Assembly: GCA_964454335.1 (NCBI GenBank)
Contig: CAYVVT010000002.1
Location: 257,950-321,949, forward strand
Length of the DNA: 64,000 nt
Source: CAYVVT01 sp964454335
Lineage (GTDB): Bacteria > Fidelibacterota > UBA8477 > JABMPR01
Direction: 5' to 3'
Part shown: piece after piece, positions 9,294 through 19,286 of the stretch
How the letters are laid out: every line of letters starts with the position of its first letter
Position numbering within the stretch: the stretch's first letter is position 1
Notes under the pieces: generated by a model
The model's database searches: none
The model's input: only the letters and a program-made list of their open reading frames with translations
What the model was told of the DNA's origin: nothing
Made by a program: the position numbers and the translations under genes

Positions 9294-11684
9294 TTGCGGA
9301 ATCGCGTCTTTAGCAACGCTGTCCTGGCGGCAGTCATCTTTCTGACAGGTATTTCCCTGGAAGCGGAGCAGTTCGCAGCCTGCGGACATCGGGATCACAA
9401 CAGCATTTCCAATGCCTTCCGGGAATCGGTTCTGGATTCAAACTTCCACACCTACGACGAGATCGTCAGCTACCTCGATTCTGTAGATCAGGTCCCTGAG
9501 CTTGAGTCGATCCTGGAAGTCTACGAGATCGGTTATTCCACGAACGAGGATCTGCCCATCAAGGCCATCAAGATATCGGATAATCCCACCTTGGAGGAAG
9601 ATGAAGCCGCCCTGCTGTTCCTGGGACAATGCCATGCCGAGGAGATCCTGGGCGTTGAGATCAGCATGGGGCTCATCGACTCCTTGATCAGCGGATTCAG
9701 CACCGGGAATCCACATATCATGGCCCTGATCCAGAACCTGGAGATCTGGGTGGTCCCCACACATAATCCAGAAGGGCTCCAGGTCGTGCATGATGGTTGG
9801 GACGTGACCTATAGGAAAAACAAGACGGACTGCAATGAGAACGGTGCGTTTGATTTTGTGGAAGGTATCGGCTGGGATATTGACGGGATCGATCTCAATC
9901 GGCAGTACGACTTCAACTGGATCTATGGGGACGCATACCTGGAAGGTGACTACGATTATTTCCGCGGCTTCGAACCCTTCAGCGAATCCGAGGTACAGGC
10001 TGTAGCTGCCCTGGCGCGGGAGCAGCATTTCGTATTCTCCATTGCCTATCATTCCGCCCGCTCCGGTACGCCTGAGATCGTTTACTACTCCTGGGAATGG
10101 GAAGATGTGAAGACACCGCCCGATTATCCCATCATCGATGAGCTGGCCCAGGAGCTGGCCGCCCGGATCATCAACGAATCCGGTGACGGCAATTATGCTT
10201 CCCATCCGGGTACAACCCGGCGGGGGAACGCCCATGACTGGTTCTACACACAGACAGGCTGCATCCAGTTCCTGGTGGAATGCGGAACCAACAATCTGCA
10301 GCCTGAAGGGCCCATCATCCTTGATACCGTTCAGCGCAACCTCGTAGGCTGCTTCTTTCTCCTGGATCGTGCGCTGGGATATCCTCCAGAGAGTCGCTCT
10401 CAGATCCGGGGCATCGTTCAGGACGCGTCGGATAACTTTCCGCTTGAGGGAGCTCAGGTGAGTGTATACCACCACACTCTGGATGAAGGTATCGTCCCCT
10501 TTGAGGGGCCTATGCTGGTTCCCCGTCGAACGGACGAATTTGGAAGATATCGCCGGATTCTGCAACCGGGTACCTATACGCTCGTCGCCTCAGCGCCGGG
10601 ATTTGAATCCGACACGGTTGCTGGGGTATCTACAAGTGACAGCTATCCCAGCGATGTCGATTTCACCCTGTTACCCATGCCTGAAAAAGATTTCACCCTG
10701 GTGCTGCCACCAAGGGACGGATTGAGCCAATACACTGTGATCATGGCCGACAACACCCAGCGAGATACTCTAAATCTCGCGCCAGGGAATTTCCATATTA
10801 GCTGGCAGGGTCATTACGTTGACCTCACCGTATCCGCTGAAGGCTTTTTCCCCGAATTGCATCAAGTGGTCCTGGACAGTATCCCGGATGGGTACGTCTA
10901 TGAACTTGGAATTCATCTGCCGGAGCATTATGTCGTTCTTCAGCATGGTTTTGAGGATCTGGTGGGCTGGGATGTCAATGGTCCCAACTGGTTCCTCTGG
11001 GATGGAAAGATATTCACTCAGGCTGCCATGACCTATCTGCCTGGAGATGATGTTTCCCTGACCTCGCCTATTTTCTCGCTGAGCACCTACAAACGTGTTG
11101 CCGTTGAGATCCACCACCAGTATGAACTGGAGTGGGATATCGACAGCGTCTCAGTGGATATCCTGGATCATAATACCGGACAGGTTGTGTTACACAAGGC
11201 CTGGATGGGGCAGGATTACGAACCGCACAGCGACCTTGTCTTCGAGGTTGGTGACCTGCCTGGATTTGGTCGGCTGAGACTGAGTATGGCAGCGGATTCG
11301 ACAGTTGAGTTCCGTGGCTGGGTCATTGACAGTATAGCGGTCATGATCACCAATGAAGAAGTGGTTGCGGTAGACGACAGGTTGAAGGAACACCAGCGTT
11401 CACAGCCAATGGAGGCCAGACTCAGTCTGCAACCCAATCCCGTGCGCAACCAGACATCGGTATACTTCGAACTGCCAGGCGCGCTGGAAATTGAGATCGA
11501 GATATTCGATGTTCTGGGGCGACGGATCAAGCACTCCGGCCTGCAGGGGGTAGCAGGGAATAATCAATGGTCCTGGCAAGGCGTGGACCAGTATGGCAGC
11601 CGGGTACCCGCAGGGATCTACTTTCTCAGGATGACGGGACCGGAACTTCAGGTCACACAGAAATTCATGTTGTTGGCACCTTGA
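9294..11684 (+). CDS. Secreted M14-family zinc carboxypeptidase with T9SS-type tail
   Basis: The TTG start at 9294 is chosen because GAAGAGGGGAAAG lies just upstream and a signal peptide follows at once. The M14 zinc site is visible: H114-x-x-E117 in CHAEE, the third ligand H253 in AYHSARSGTPE, and the general-base glutamate E329 in LVECGTNN. After the peptidase domain (about 40-365) comes a carboxypeptidase-regulatory-like beta domain (369-455), then a jelly-roll-like region, and a T9SS-type tail (about 708-796, QPNPVRNQTSVYFEL with AGIYFLRM near the end). It should remove C-terminal residues from peptides outside the cell and may finish the work of the neighbouring endopeptidase-like proteins. 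The tail implies export by a T9SS-like route; no T9SS core genes other than a PorV-like one are in the window. Confidence 0.9.
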   Translation: MRNRVFSNAVLAAVIFLTGISLEAEQFAACGHRDHNSISNAFRESVLDSNFHTYDEIVSYLDSVDQVPELESILEVYEIGYSTNEDLPIKAIKISDNPTLEEDEAALLFLGQCHAEEILGVEISMGLIDSLISGFSTGNPHIMALIQNLEIWVVPTHNPEGLQVVHDGWDVTYRKNKTDCNENGAFDFVEGIGWDIDGIDLNRQYDFNWIYGDAYLEGDYDYFRGFEPFSESEVQAVAALAREQHFVFSIAYHSARSGTPEIVYYSWEWEDVKTPPDYPIIDELAQELAARIINESGDGNYASHPGTTRRGNAHDWFYTQTGCIQFLVECGTNNLQPEGPIILDTVQRNLVGCFFLLDRALGYPPESRSQIRGIVQDASDNFPLEGAQVSVYHHTLDEGIVPFEGPMLVPRRTDEFGRYRRILQPGTYTLVASAPGFESDTVAGVSTSDSYPSDVDFTLLPMPEKDFTLVLPPRDGLSQYTVIMADNTQRDTLNLAPGNFHISWQGHYVDLTVSAEGFFPELHQVVLDSIPDGYVYELGIHLPEHYVVLQHGFEDLVGWDVNGPNWFLWDGKIFTQAAMTYLPGDDVSLTSPIFSLSTYKRVAVEIHHQYELEWDIDSVSVDILDHNTGQVVLHKAWMGQDYEPHSDLVFEVGDLPGFGRLRLSMAADSTVEFRGWVIDSIAVMITNEEVVAVDDRLKEHQRSQPMEARLSLQPNPVRNQTSVYFELPGALEIEIEIFDVLGRRIKHSGLQGVAGNNQWSWQGVDQYGSRVPAGIYFLRMTGPELQVTQKFMLLAP

Positions 11685-11721
11685 GCAGAGCTGCGCGTAT
11701 AATCCTCCGTAAACAGATCTA

Positions 11722-14700
11722 ATGAGGCTCCTTTTGAATAGAATTTACAGAACCCTCGTTCCAGTGATCCTCGCAAGTCAGGTCTTTGCCGCACAGGGCC
11801 CCCTTGGTTTTGAGAAGCTTATGAATGCCTATCCGGATGTCAGGGAGAATTATGCCTGGCAGACCTATCAGCGTGGTGACTTCCTGGTGATTGGCGCTGA
11901 TGCACTGATGGACAATCCCTTCATGGGTCTCTACAGGGAATTCAAGGAGCGTCAGGGTTTCCGAGTGACGATGACGGGTCTCAGTGAGGCAGGGAACACC
12001 TCTGCCGCTATCAAGGATTACATTGCCGATTTCTACAGCAGTCATGCACTGGAATATGTACTGCTGGTAGGGGATGTCACCGGGGCCTTTGCATTGCCCA
12101 GCTATAGCTTCGGACCGGAAAACGATGTCACCGATCTGCCGTATGTGCTGCTGGAAGGGTCCGGCGACGATTATTTTCCGGAAGCCTTCATCGGTCGCTG
12201 GCCGGTAGATACGCAATCAGACCTGGCGGTGATCGTCAACAAGACCATTCAATATGCCTCAAATCCCTACATGGGTTCTGATTGGATGGACAAGGCCCTG
12301 GTCGTTGCCGGGAATTACGCCGATACGGGGACGATCCTCACACCGGTATGGACATCATACTGGTTAAGGGATGAACTTGATGATTACGGATACACACAGG
12401 TCGATACCGTATTCTTCCCGCCGGTGACCCAGCCAACTGACGTTCTCAACTCCTGGAACTCGGGGGTGGGGATCGTGAATTACCGAGGATGGGGTGATGC
12501 CCATGGCTGGCATTATCCCCATTTCCATGTATCAGATTTTGATGAAGGCAGCCTGTCCAATGGTTTCCAGCTACCTATCGTGTTCAGCTTCGTCTGTGGA
12601 ACAGGCAAGTTTGACAGTTCCATCGATCCATCCTTCTGTGAAGCCATGCTAACCCTGGGGACCTTTACCGCTCCTGCAGGCGCTGTGGCGGTGGTAGCGC
12701 CTTCTGATCTGCATACCCGCACTAAATTCAACAATGCCCTGAACACAACCCTGTGGGATGCCCTGCTGGAGGGACGCGCCAACGAACTGGGGCCAGCACT
12801 ACTGGCCTGTAAGTTCGGATTCCTCAACGAGTTCACCGATCAGACCGGGCCCGGGGAGATGGCAGAATTCTACTATCATACCTACAATATCATAGGCGAT
12901 CCCAGCCTGCCCATCTGGTTGGGAACACCGGATATTATCGATATCAGCGCCGAGGACCTGGGACCGGTGTTCTGGGACTCAGGCTTGATAACCATGACCA
13001 GCTCTGAACTACCCGAAGGCGTTTTCGCACTGCGTCATGGTGAGGAACTGGTTGGCGCAGGACGCTGGACCGATGGGAACATCCGAATCTATCGATTTGA
13101 CGGCCATGCCTTCTACGATCCCGAGAAGGAATCCGAAGCCCTGGAGATCACCCTCAACGTTCCGGGTCATGTCCCCCTCACGCTGGAGGTCATGCCGGAG
13201 ACTGGCGCTGAACAATGTTTTGCAGGATTTGCTGAGTCACTGTACCCGGGGATCGACTCCTGGTCTCTCCAGGTGGATAACCATGCTGCAGCGAGCGTGG
13301 ATGCAAGCGTGGGTATCAGCATTCCGGGAACGGATTACAATCATGATTTTGGAACAGTCACCATTCCGGCCCAGACCACACTGACCCTGTCACCCCTCTC
13401 GGCGCCCGTTATCCCCCTGGGAACTCGCGAGCAGGTGATTGAGATCAGCATCGATGGTGTTACCCGCAGCGCTGCCATTCCTCTAGCTATGGTCCATGCT
13501 GATATCGAGCTTGATTTTGGAGAGATGCTGCGTCCCATCCCCGGTGAATCCTTTGAAGTAGACCTGAGCGGCGTTCTGGTGGGCATGCCGGTTTCAGCAC
13601 TGGATCTGGATGTTAGTCTTTCCAGTCCTGCAGAATTCGCAAGTCTTGATGACATCAGCGGAAGCGCCACCCTTTCCACCGCCGGTGAACTGGTCTTTGA
13701 GGATGCCCGTTTTTCCGGGAGCATCTCTGATATTGCCCCGGGCAGCCGTTTACCGCTGCATTTTGATTTTACCCTGGCCGGGCAGTCGGAATCCTTTCAT
13801 CAAGCGGTATTCTCAGTGTTGGTGGGCAGCGTGAGCAGTACCGATCCCACACCACCCTGCGAGGCAGGATATTGGGCCTACGACAACACCGATGTGGACT
13901 TTGCCCAAGCACCTGAGTATAACTGGCTTGATCTATCCGAGGAAGGTGGAGCAACCCATGTCCTGCTGGGTGATGATGACCACACGCTGGTGGACCTGCC
14001 CTTCACATTCAGATATTTTGGTGTTGACTACAACAATCTGACGATCAATTCCAACGGCTGGGCAGCCTTCGGTCCGGATTACATCAACTATTTCCGGAAC
14101 TGGTCGATCCCCATGCCTCTGGGTGCTGATGCCATGATGGCACCATTCTGGGACGACCTTGACAATGACAGTCTGGTAGCCGGGCAGGAACAACCGGTAC
14201 CCATCGATATCTACTACTACCAACAAATCGGCGATCCAGGGGCTTTTATCGTACAATGGGATGAGATCTACAATGGCTTTGGTGACCGCAGCTATACCGA
14301 AACATTTCAGCTGCTGCTGTACGATCCCGCCTCGATGGTGGCGGAGGATGGAAACGGCATCATCGAATTCCAGTACAGCGAAGTACACGATGTGGATCAG
14401 ATCAACAATTACACCACAGTTGGCATCGAGAGCCCCGATCAGAATGATGGGCTCCAGTATGTCTACAATCGGGTCTATGCACCCGGGGCTACAGAACTCG
14501 GTGCAGGCCTGGCTATACGATTTACCACGGATCCACCGGATAACTACTGGGCTTCGATCAGTGAAGCCCTGCCATTACCGCAGGTATTCAAGCTTGGAAT
14601 GCCCTACCCGAACCCATTCAATCCTGAAGTGTCGATTCCGTTAGAGATCAAGGGTACCGGCCATGTATCCGTTGCCATCTACAATCTCCGGGGACAGTTG

Positions 14701-14844
14701 GTCCGGGAGATCGATACTGCAGGCCTGGCAGCGGGTACGCACAGGCTACAATTCAATGCCGGTGATCTGGCTGCAGGGCTGTATCTGGTCCGCGCGGGTC
14801 GTAGTGATGAATTTCAGGTACAGAAGATCACTCTGCTGAAGTAG
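11722..14844 (+). CDS. Secreted C25-family peptidase-like protein with NIDO-like module and T9SS-type tail
   Basis: This 1040-aa protein has a signal peptide (about 1-23, ending VFAAQ). The C25 domain lies at about 40-400, with the nucleophile candidate C292 in FVCGTGKFD. The segment that in gingipains holds the catalytic His reads YRGWGDAHGWHYPHF: the aligned position (W257) is not His, although H261, H264 and H267 are close by. A single NIDO-like module (713-936, ending in MMAPFWDDL-type strands) and a T9SS-type tail (953-1040, YPNPFNPEVSIPLEI, then GLYLVRA and KITLLK) follow. Compared with the 1706 gene it lacks a long propeptide and has no dockerin. The ribosome-binding site is weak. Confidence 0.85.
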   Translation: MRLLLNRIYRTLVPVILASQVFAAQGPLGFEKLMNAYPDVRENYAWQTYQRGDFLVIGADALMDNPFMGLYREFKERQGFRVTMTGLSEAGNTSAAIKDYIADFYSSHALEYVLLVGDVTGAFALPSYSFGPENDVTDLPYVLLEGSGDDYFPEAFIGRWPVDTQSDLAVIVNKTIQYASNPYMGSDWMDKALVVAGNYADTGTILTPVWTSYWLRDELDDYGYTQVDTVFFPPVTQPTDVLNSWNSGVGIVNYRGWGDAHGWHYPHFHVSDFDEGSLSNGFQLPIVFSFVCGTGKFDSSIDPSFCEAMLTLGTFTAPAGAVAVVAPSDLHTRTKFNNALNTTLWDALLEGRANELGPALLACKFGFLNEFTDQTGPGEMAEFYYHTYNIIGDPSLPIWLGTPDIIDISAEDLGPVFWDSGLITMTSSELPEGVFALRHGEELVGAGRWTDGNIRIYRFDGHAFYDPEKESEALEITLNVPGHVPLTLEVMPETGAEQCFAGFAESLYPGIDSWSLQVDNHAAASVDASVGISIPGTDYNHDFGTVTIPAQTTLTLSPLSAPVIPLGTREQVIEISIDGVTRSAAIPLAMVHADIELDFGEMLRPIPGESFEVDLSGVLVGMPVSALDLDVSLSSPAEFASLDDISGSATLSTAGELVFEDARFSGSISDIAPGSRLPLHFDFTLAGQSESFHQAVFSVLVGSVSSTDPTPPCEAGYWAYDNTDVDFAQAPEYNWLDLSEEGGATHVLLGDDDHTLVDLPFTFRYFGVDYNNLTINSNGWAAFGPDYINYFRNWSIPMPLGADAMMAPFWDDLDNDSLVAGQEQPVPIDIYYYQQIGDPGAFIVQWDEIYNGFGDRSYTETFQLLLYDPASMVAEDGNGIIEFQYSEVHDVDQINNYTTVGIESPDQNDGLQYVYNRVYAPGATELGAGLAIRFTTDPPDNYWASISEALPLPQVFKLGMPYPNPFNPEVSIPLEIKGTGHVSVAIYNLRGQLVREIDTAGLAAGTHRLQFNAGDLAAGLYLVRAGRSDEFQVQKITLLK

Positions 14845-15090
14845 TTCGGAGCACATTCCCTCATCCCCGGACAGACAATCATCGATCCAGCGTTCAGGTA
14901 TCAAAAACTGGCTCCAGACGGGTTCAACACAAGCCGTTGAAAAGGTATTCAGACAGCTGCTCAAGAGTGGTGTAAGTCAGTCAGAACATGGGTTTACCCA
15001 TGGGGCTCCATTAAAATGTTAGATTGCCATCGTACCAGTGGAGTTCTTCGTCTTCTATATTCTCCGAACGTGAAAAGGATAGAAAGGTTC
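14845..15090. other. Intergenic region with a perfect short palindrome
   Basis: No gene was recognised here. CATGGG-TTTA-CCCATG at 14987-15002 could form a six-pair hairpin but has no T-tract, so a rho-independent terminator is doubtful. The region may hold the promoter of the following C25 gene; no convincing -35/-10 pair was seen. Confidence 0.4.
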
Positions 15091-18000
15091 ATGATGTATA
15101 TGAGAGTGGTTAGTGTGCTCACCTTTTTCTCTCTGGCCGGCGGCTTGATCGCTGCCGAAGCTCCCCTGGCTGCCGAGGGTCGACTTGTCATTCAGGATTT
15201 TGATGAATACCAGTCCACCTTCATGGTCAATATGCCTGATTGGGAACTTGGTTCAGTCACACTGCAAAGTGGGGAATATCAACGCATTCTAAGCGATCTC
15301 AGTGGTGAGATCAGACTCACCGGGGCCCCGCACTTACCAACCACCAGTACTCTCGTAGCGGTACCTGAAGAAGGTGCACTTCACGTTGAATACAGCTATG
15401 CTGGTGAGACGATCCTGAGTGACGTGGACCTGGTCCCATTCCAGGCCGTACAGCTTGAGGCGGAGGGAGTCGCCCGTCAGCAGCTTCCCGACCGGGAGAT
15501 CTATCAGACCGACGCCTGGTATCCGGCGGAACCGGTCTTCCTGCACGATCGCGCAAAACTCAGAGACATAGCACTGGTGACCGTTGAGGTTACACCCTTC
15601 CAGTACAATCCCGTGCGACGGGAACTCAGGGTTCTGGAAGGTATGCAGGTAGCCGTCAGCCATGACGAGGCACTGCATGCACCCAATAAGCCCGTTTCAC
15701 GATTCTTTGAACCCATTTATCAGTCACTGTTCCCCAACTATCCCATGGTCATGCCAGATCATTATCAGACACCTTCTATCCTTTACATCACACCCAATAA
15801 TGCGACGGTTGATCTGATCATGGAGACACTAGTGGATTGGAGGCATGAAAAAGGCTTCGAGGTCCATGTAGCCAATACCGCATTGACGGGCAGTTCAAAC
15901 TCTTCCATCAAATCCTATATCCAGACCGCCTATGACACCTGGCCGAATCCACCTGAATTCGTATGTCTGGTTGGGGATGTTGGCGGCGGCCTGGGTATTC
16001 CAACCTTCTACGAGGGTTGGTCCTGGTACAACGGTGAAGGTGACCATCCCTTTGTCCACCTCGACGGTGGAGATTATATCAGTGACGCCTTCGTGGGACG
16101 ATTGACATTCTCATCCACCTCCCAGCTGACGAATATCATCGCCAAGATCGTCAACTATGAGAAACAGCCATATGTAGATGACACAAACTGGTTTACTCGT
16201 GCCTTGCTGGTGGGTGATCCCTCGGCTTCCGGCCTCTCCACCATCATGACCAATCGCTTCATCGATGAGTTGTCCCAGTACCATGGTTACAGCAACAACT
16301 TCCTGGTATTCAGCGGATCATTCGAAGGTCAGATGGCATCCGGCCTTAACGCCGGCGTCTCCTTCTTCAATTATCGCGGCTATCTGGGTATGAGCGGCTG
16401 GGACAACAGTAATACGAACTCCCTCTCCAATGGTCCTAAACTGCCATTCGTGACCATTCTGACCTGCGGTACAGGCGGTTTTGCCGGCAGTTCGCGTGCG
16501 GAGCAGTTCCTGAAGGTCGGAACAGCAGCAGTACCCAAGGGTGGTATAGGTGCCGTAGGAACGGCCACCTCTGGAACGCATACGCTATACAACAATTGCG
16601 TCGCAGGTGGGATCTATCAGGGCATTTTCAACGAGAAGATCTATTACGCAGGTGCAGCGCTTGAGCGTGGCCGCCTGAATCTCAACATGAGCTATCCCAG
16701 CAATAACAACAATTTCGTCGAGATCTTCTCACACTGGAACAACCTCATGGGTGATCCGGTGACAGAATTCTGGACCGGCATACCCGGTAACCTGACCGTC
16801 ACAGTTCCGGCTGAACTACCCGTAGCCAGCCGTTGGCTCAGCGTGTTGGTTGAAAATGATCTGGGACTACCAGTCAAAGACTCCTGGGTCACAGCCCTAC
16901 AGGAAGGCGACTCGGTCTTCGTTTCCGCCTATACGGATGAGAACGGTGTTGCCCAGCTCAGTCTAGAAGGTTTGGTAGAGGGCGACCTCACCGTTACGGT
17001 GACCAAGCATAATTTCATACCGAGCCAGAGCACCGTCGGCGTTGCGGCTGGCAATGTCGCAGTTCTCATCGACGATGTAACACTTGTCGAGTCATCGGGT
17101 AATGGTGACGGGATCGTCAACGCTGCTGAAAGTGCCGACCTGACCTATTCAGTATTGAACAGCGCAGATACCACTGTGAATGATGTTACCATCCTGGTGA
17201 CCCACGAGGATGGCACCGTGCTCTCGGATTTCTACCTCTCATCACTGGATGCGTCCGAGCTCCACACATCTTCACCAATCAATATCGACATACCTGCTGA
17301 CTACCCCGGGGTAGCTGACCTGGATGTAAAGTTCGAGATCGGGGTTGACGGTTCAGGCTGGAACGATCACCGCCGATTTGAGATCACCGCCCCATACCTC
17401 AGCGTCATAGCCTTGAATGAAGGTGGAACTGCCATTCCCTCCTTTGATCCAGGTGAGATCACAGACCTGGTCGTCAGCCTCAAGAATGTTGGACGTAATG
17501 CCACCACAGGCCTGAGCGCCACATTGACTTGCGAAAATCCTGATCTTACGATTGAGGTTGCCACTGCAGATTTCAATGCGGCCGGTGCAGGTGAAGGCAC
17601 CAGCAACGAGGATGCTCCTTTCAGTATCAACCTCAGCAGCCAGCTCACGGTTGGTGTACAGGTTCCCATGAACCTGGATTTCTCAGACGAGAACGGTTAT
17701 ATCCAGTCCATACAGATCCTGCTTCCCATTGGAACACCATCTGTCGGAGATCCCCTGGGTCCGGATCGATACGGCTATCTGGGCTATGATACTGGTGACC
17801 TGGCCTATGCCATGTCACCGACCTACGACTGGATCGAGATCAAACCCGGTCTCGGTGGATTCAGTGGAGATCTGGTGAATCTGAGCGACTATGGCGAGAA
17901 CCAGGAAGATATCGAGACAGTAGCCCTGCCGTTCAATTTCGGTTTCTACGGCATTGATTACTATGAGATCGGTGTCGGATCGAATGGCTATATCTCACTG

Positions 18001-19263
18001 GGTGAGAGCGACCAGGCCGTTTTTCGAAACTGGAGATTACCCGGCGCCCTGGGACCCAGCCCCATGATCGCTGCATTCTGGGACGATCTGAAACTTGGTG
18101 GCAGTGCCGGCGTCTATACATTCTTCAATTCGGTTGATCACTACTTCGTCATCGAATGGTATGACATGATCAACCGTTACAATAACAGCACCCGGGAAAC
18201 ATTCGAGATCATTCTCTTTGACCCGGACTATTACGGTAGCGAGGATGGAAATGGTGACATCCTCATCCAATACAAGGAATTCAACAACGTCAATGCCAAC
18301 AATGGCGGCAGTGCACATCATGGCAACTATGCCACCATTGGTCTGGAGAATGAAGACGCTTCGGACGGCCTCGAGTATTCACATAACAATACCTATCCGG
18401 TGCAGGCAATGCCACTCAGTGATGAAACCGCAATCCTTTTCACGACGCGGACTGATGCGATCCTGCCCTGTCCCGGTTGGGCGCGGGCTGATATCAATCA
18501 TGATGGACAGCAGAATGTTCAGGATCTGGTGATCCTGGTTAACATTCTGCTGGGCAGTACCAGCCCTGGGGAATGTGAATTCTGGGCCGCCGATATGTCT
18601 TATGATTCTACCCTCACCGTTGGCGACCTGGTGCTCATGGTGAATGAGGTCATGGGATACAATCTGGGCAGGGATGCCGGTGTCGATCCTTCTGCCAGCG
18701 TCATTCTTGACCAGACCGGATTGGCATTGTCCACCACCGGTGATGTCCGGGCCTTCATGCTCGACGTCGAAACCAGCGTTGAACCCATCCTCAATCAGAT
18801 CGAGGGTGTCGAATTAATGAAGGAGGCAGTTGGGAATTCCTGGCGTATCCTGGGCTACAGTACAACTGCACCGATTCCGGATCTCAGGATCGCATTCATG
18901 GATCCTGAAGATGCAGATGTGAATTCTGCTCAGGCCGCGGATGGAGGTGGCCAAGCTATTGAAGTAGAGACAGTTGTCGTTCCGGCGGAATTTGCCGTGA
19001 CTGCAGTCTATCCAAATCCTTTCAACCCGACTGTGAATATCGATTACAGCCTGCCAGACGCAGGTGAAGCCAGCATCCGAGTCTATAATGCCCTGGGCCA
19101 GCTCGTCTTCAGTGATCGCCGCAGCCAGGCGCTTCCCGGTGAGTATACCTTCACCTGGAATGGGATCAGTAATGCCGGACAGACGGTAGCTTCCGGCATT
19201 TATTTTGCCAGGATAAATGCTCCGACTGGTTCTGAGCTTGTCAAGTTGACAATGCTGAAATAG
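15091..19263 (+). CDS. Secreted C25-family peptidase-like protein with both dockerin and T9SS-type tail
   Basis: The frame is open from 15016, but ATGATG at 15091 is preferred. It is preceded by AGAAAGG, and the signal peptide (MMYMRVVSVLTFFSLAGG) begins there, giving 1390 aa. The C25 domain carries the nucleophile candidate C459 in LTCGTGGFAG. The gingipain-His segment reads YRGYLGMSGWDN and contains no histidine at all, so this copy may be an inactive or strongly altered peptidase. Beta domains follow, then a NIDO-like module (about 890-1120), a dockerin pair (about 1127-1190, ADINHDGQQNVQDL and DSTLTVGDLVL) and a T9SS-type tail (about 1301-1390, YPNPFNPTVNIDYSL and GIYFARI). Having both end modules on one chain is unusual within this set. 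A two-component system starts 23 bases downstream. Confidence 0.85.
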   Translation: MMYMRVVSVLTFFSLAGGLIAAEAPLAAEGRLVIQDFDEYQSTFMVNMPDWELGSVTLQSGEYQRILSDLSGEIRLTGAPHLPTTSTLVAVPEEGALHVEYSYAGETILSDVDLVPFQAVQLEAEGVARQQLPDREIYQTDAWYPAEPVFLHDRAKLRDIALVTVEVTPFQYNPVRRELRVLEGMQVAVSHDEALHAPNKPVSRFFEPIYQSLFPNYPMVMPDHYQTPSILYITPNNATVDLIMETLVDWRHEKGFEVHVANTALTGSSNSSIKSYIQTAYDTWPNPPEFVCLVGDVGGGLGIPTFYEGWSWYNGEGDHPFVHLDGGDYISDAFVGRLTFSSTSQLTNIIAKIVNYEKQPYVDDTNWFTRALLVGDPSASGLSTIMTNRFIDELSQYHGYSNNFLVFSGSFEGQMASGLNAGVSFFNYRGYLGMSGWDNSNTNSLSNGPKLPFVTILTCGTGGFAGSSRAEQFLKVGTAAVPKGGIGAVGTATSGTHTLYNNCVAGGIYQGIFNEKIYYAGAALERGRLNLNMSYPSNNNNFVEIFSHWNNLMGDPVTEFWTGIPGNLTVTVPAELPVASRWLSVLVENDLGLPVKDSWVTALQEGDSVFVSAYTDENGVAQLSLEGLVEGDLTVTVTKHNFIPSQSTVGVAAGNVAVLIDDVTLVESSGNGDGIVNAAESADLTYSVLNSADTTVNDVTILVTHEDGTVLSDFYLSSLDASELHTSSPINIDIPADYPGVADLDVKFEIGVDGSGWNDHRRFEITAPYLSVIALNEGGTAIPSFDPGEITDLVVSLKNVGRNATTGLSATLTCENPDLTIEVATADFNAAGAGEGTSNEDAPFSINLSSQLTVGVQVPMNLDFSDENGYIQSIQILLPIGTPSVGDPLGPDRYGYLGYDTGDLAYAMSPTYDWIEIKPGLGGFSGDLVNLSDYGENQEDIETVALPFNFGFYGIDYYEIGVGSNGYISLGESDQAVFRNWRLPGALGPSPMIAAFWDDLKLGGSAGVYTFFNSVDHYFVIEWYDMINRYNNSTRETFEIILFDPDYYGSEDGNGDILIQYKEFNNVNANNGGSAHHGNYATIGLENEDASDGLEYSHNNTYPVQAMPLSDETAILFTTRTDAILPCPGWARADINHDGQQNVQDLVILVNILLGSTSPGECEFWAADMSYDSTLTVGDLVLMVNEVMGYNLGRDAGVDPSASVILDQTGLALSTTGDVRAFMLDVETSVEPILNQIEGVELMKEAVGNSWRILGYSTTAPIPDLRIAFMDPEDADVNSAQAADGGGQAIEVETVVVPAEFAVTAVYPNPFNPTVNIDYSLPDAGEASIRVYNALGQLVFSDRRSQALPGEYTFTWNGISNAGQTVASGIYFARINAPTGSELVKLTMLK

Positions 19264-19286
19264 GAGCAGCGGGGAACTCTGAGAGT

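Noticed and set aside
9438..10565. 375-residue open frame on the - strand
   Set aside because: It lies fully inside the M14 carboxypeptidase gene on the other strand, which has a complete catalytic motif set; the - strand product has no recognisable domain.
14987..15002. Rho-independent terminator
   Set aside because: The hairpin is perfect but only six pairs, and no T-tract follows.
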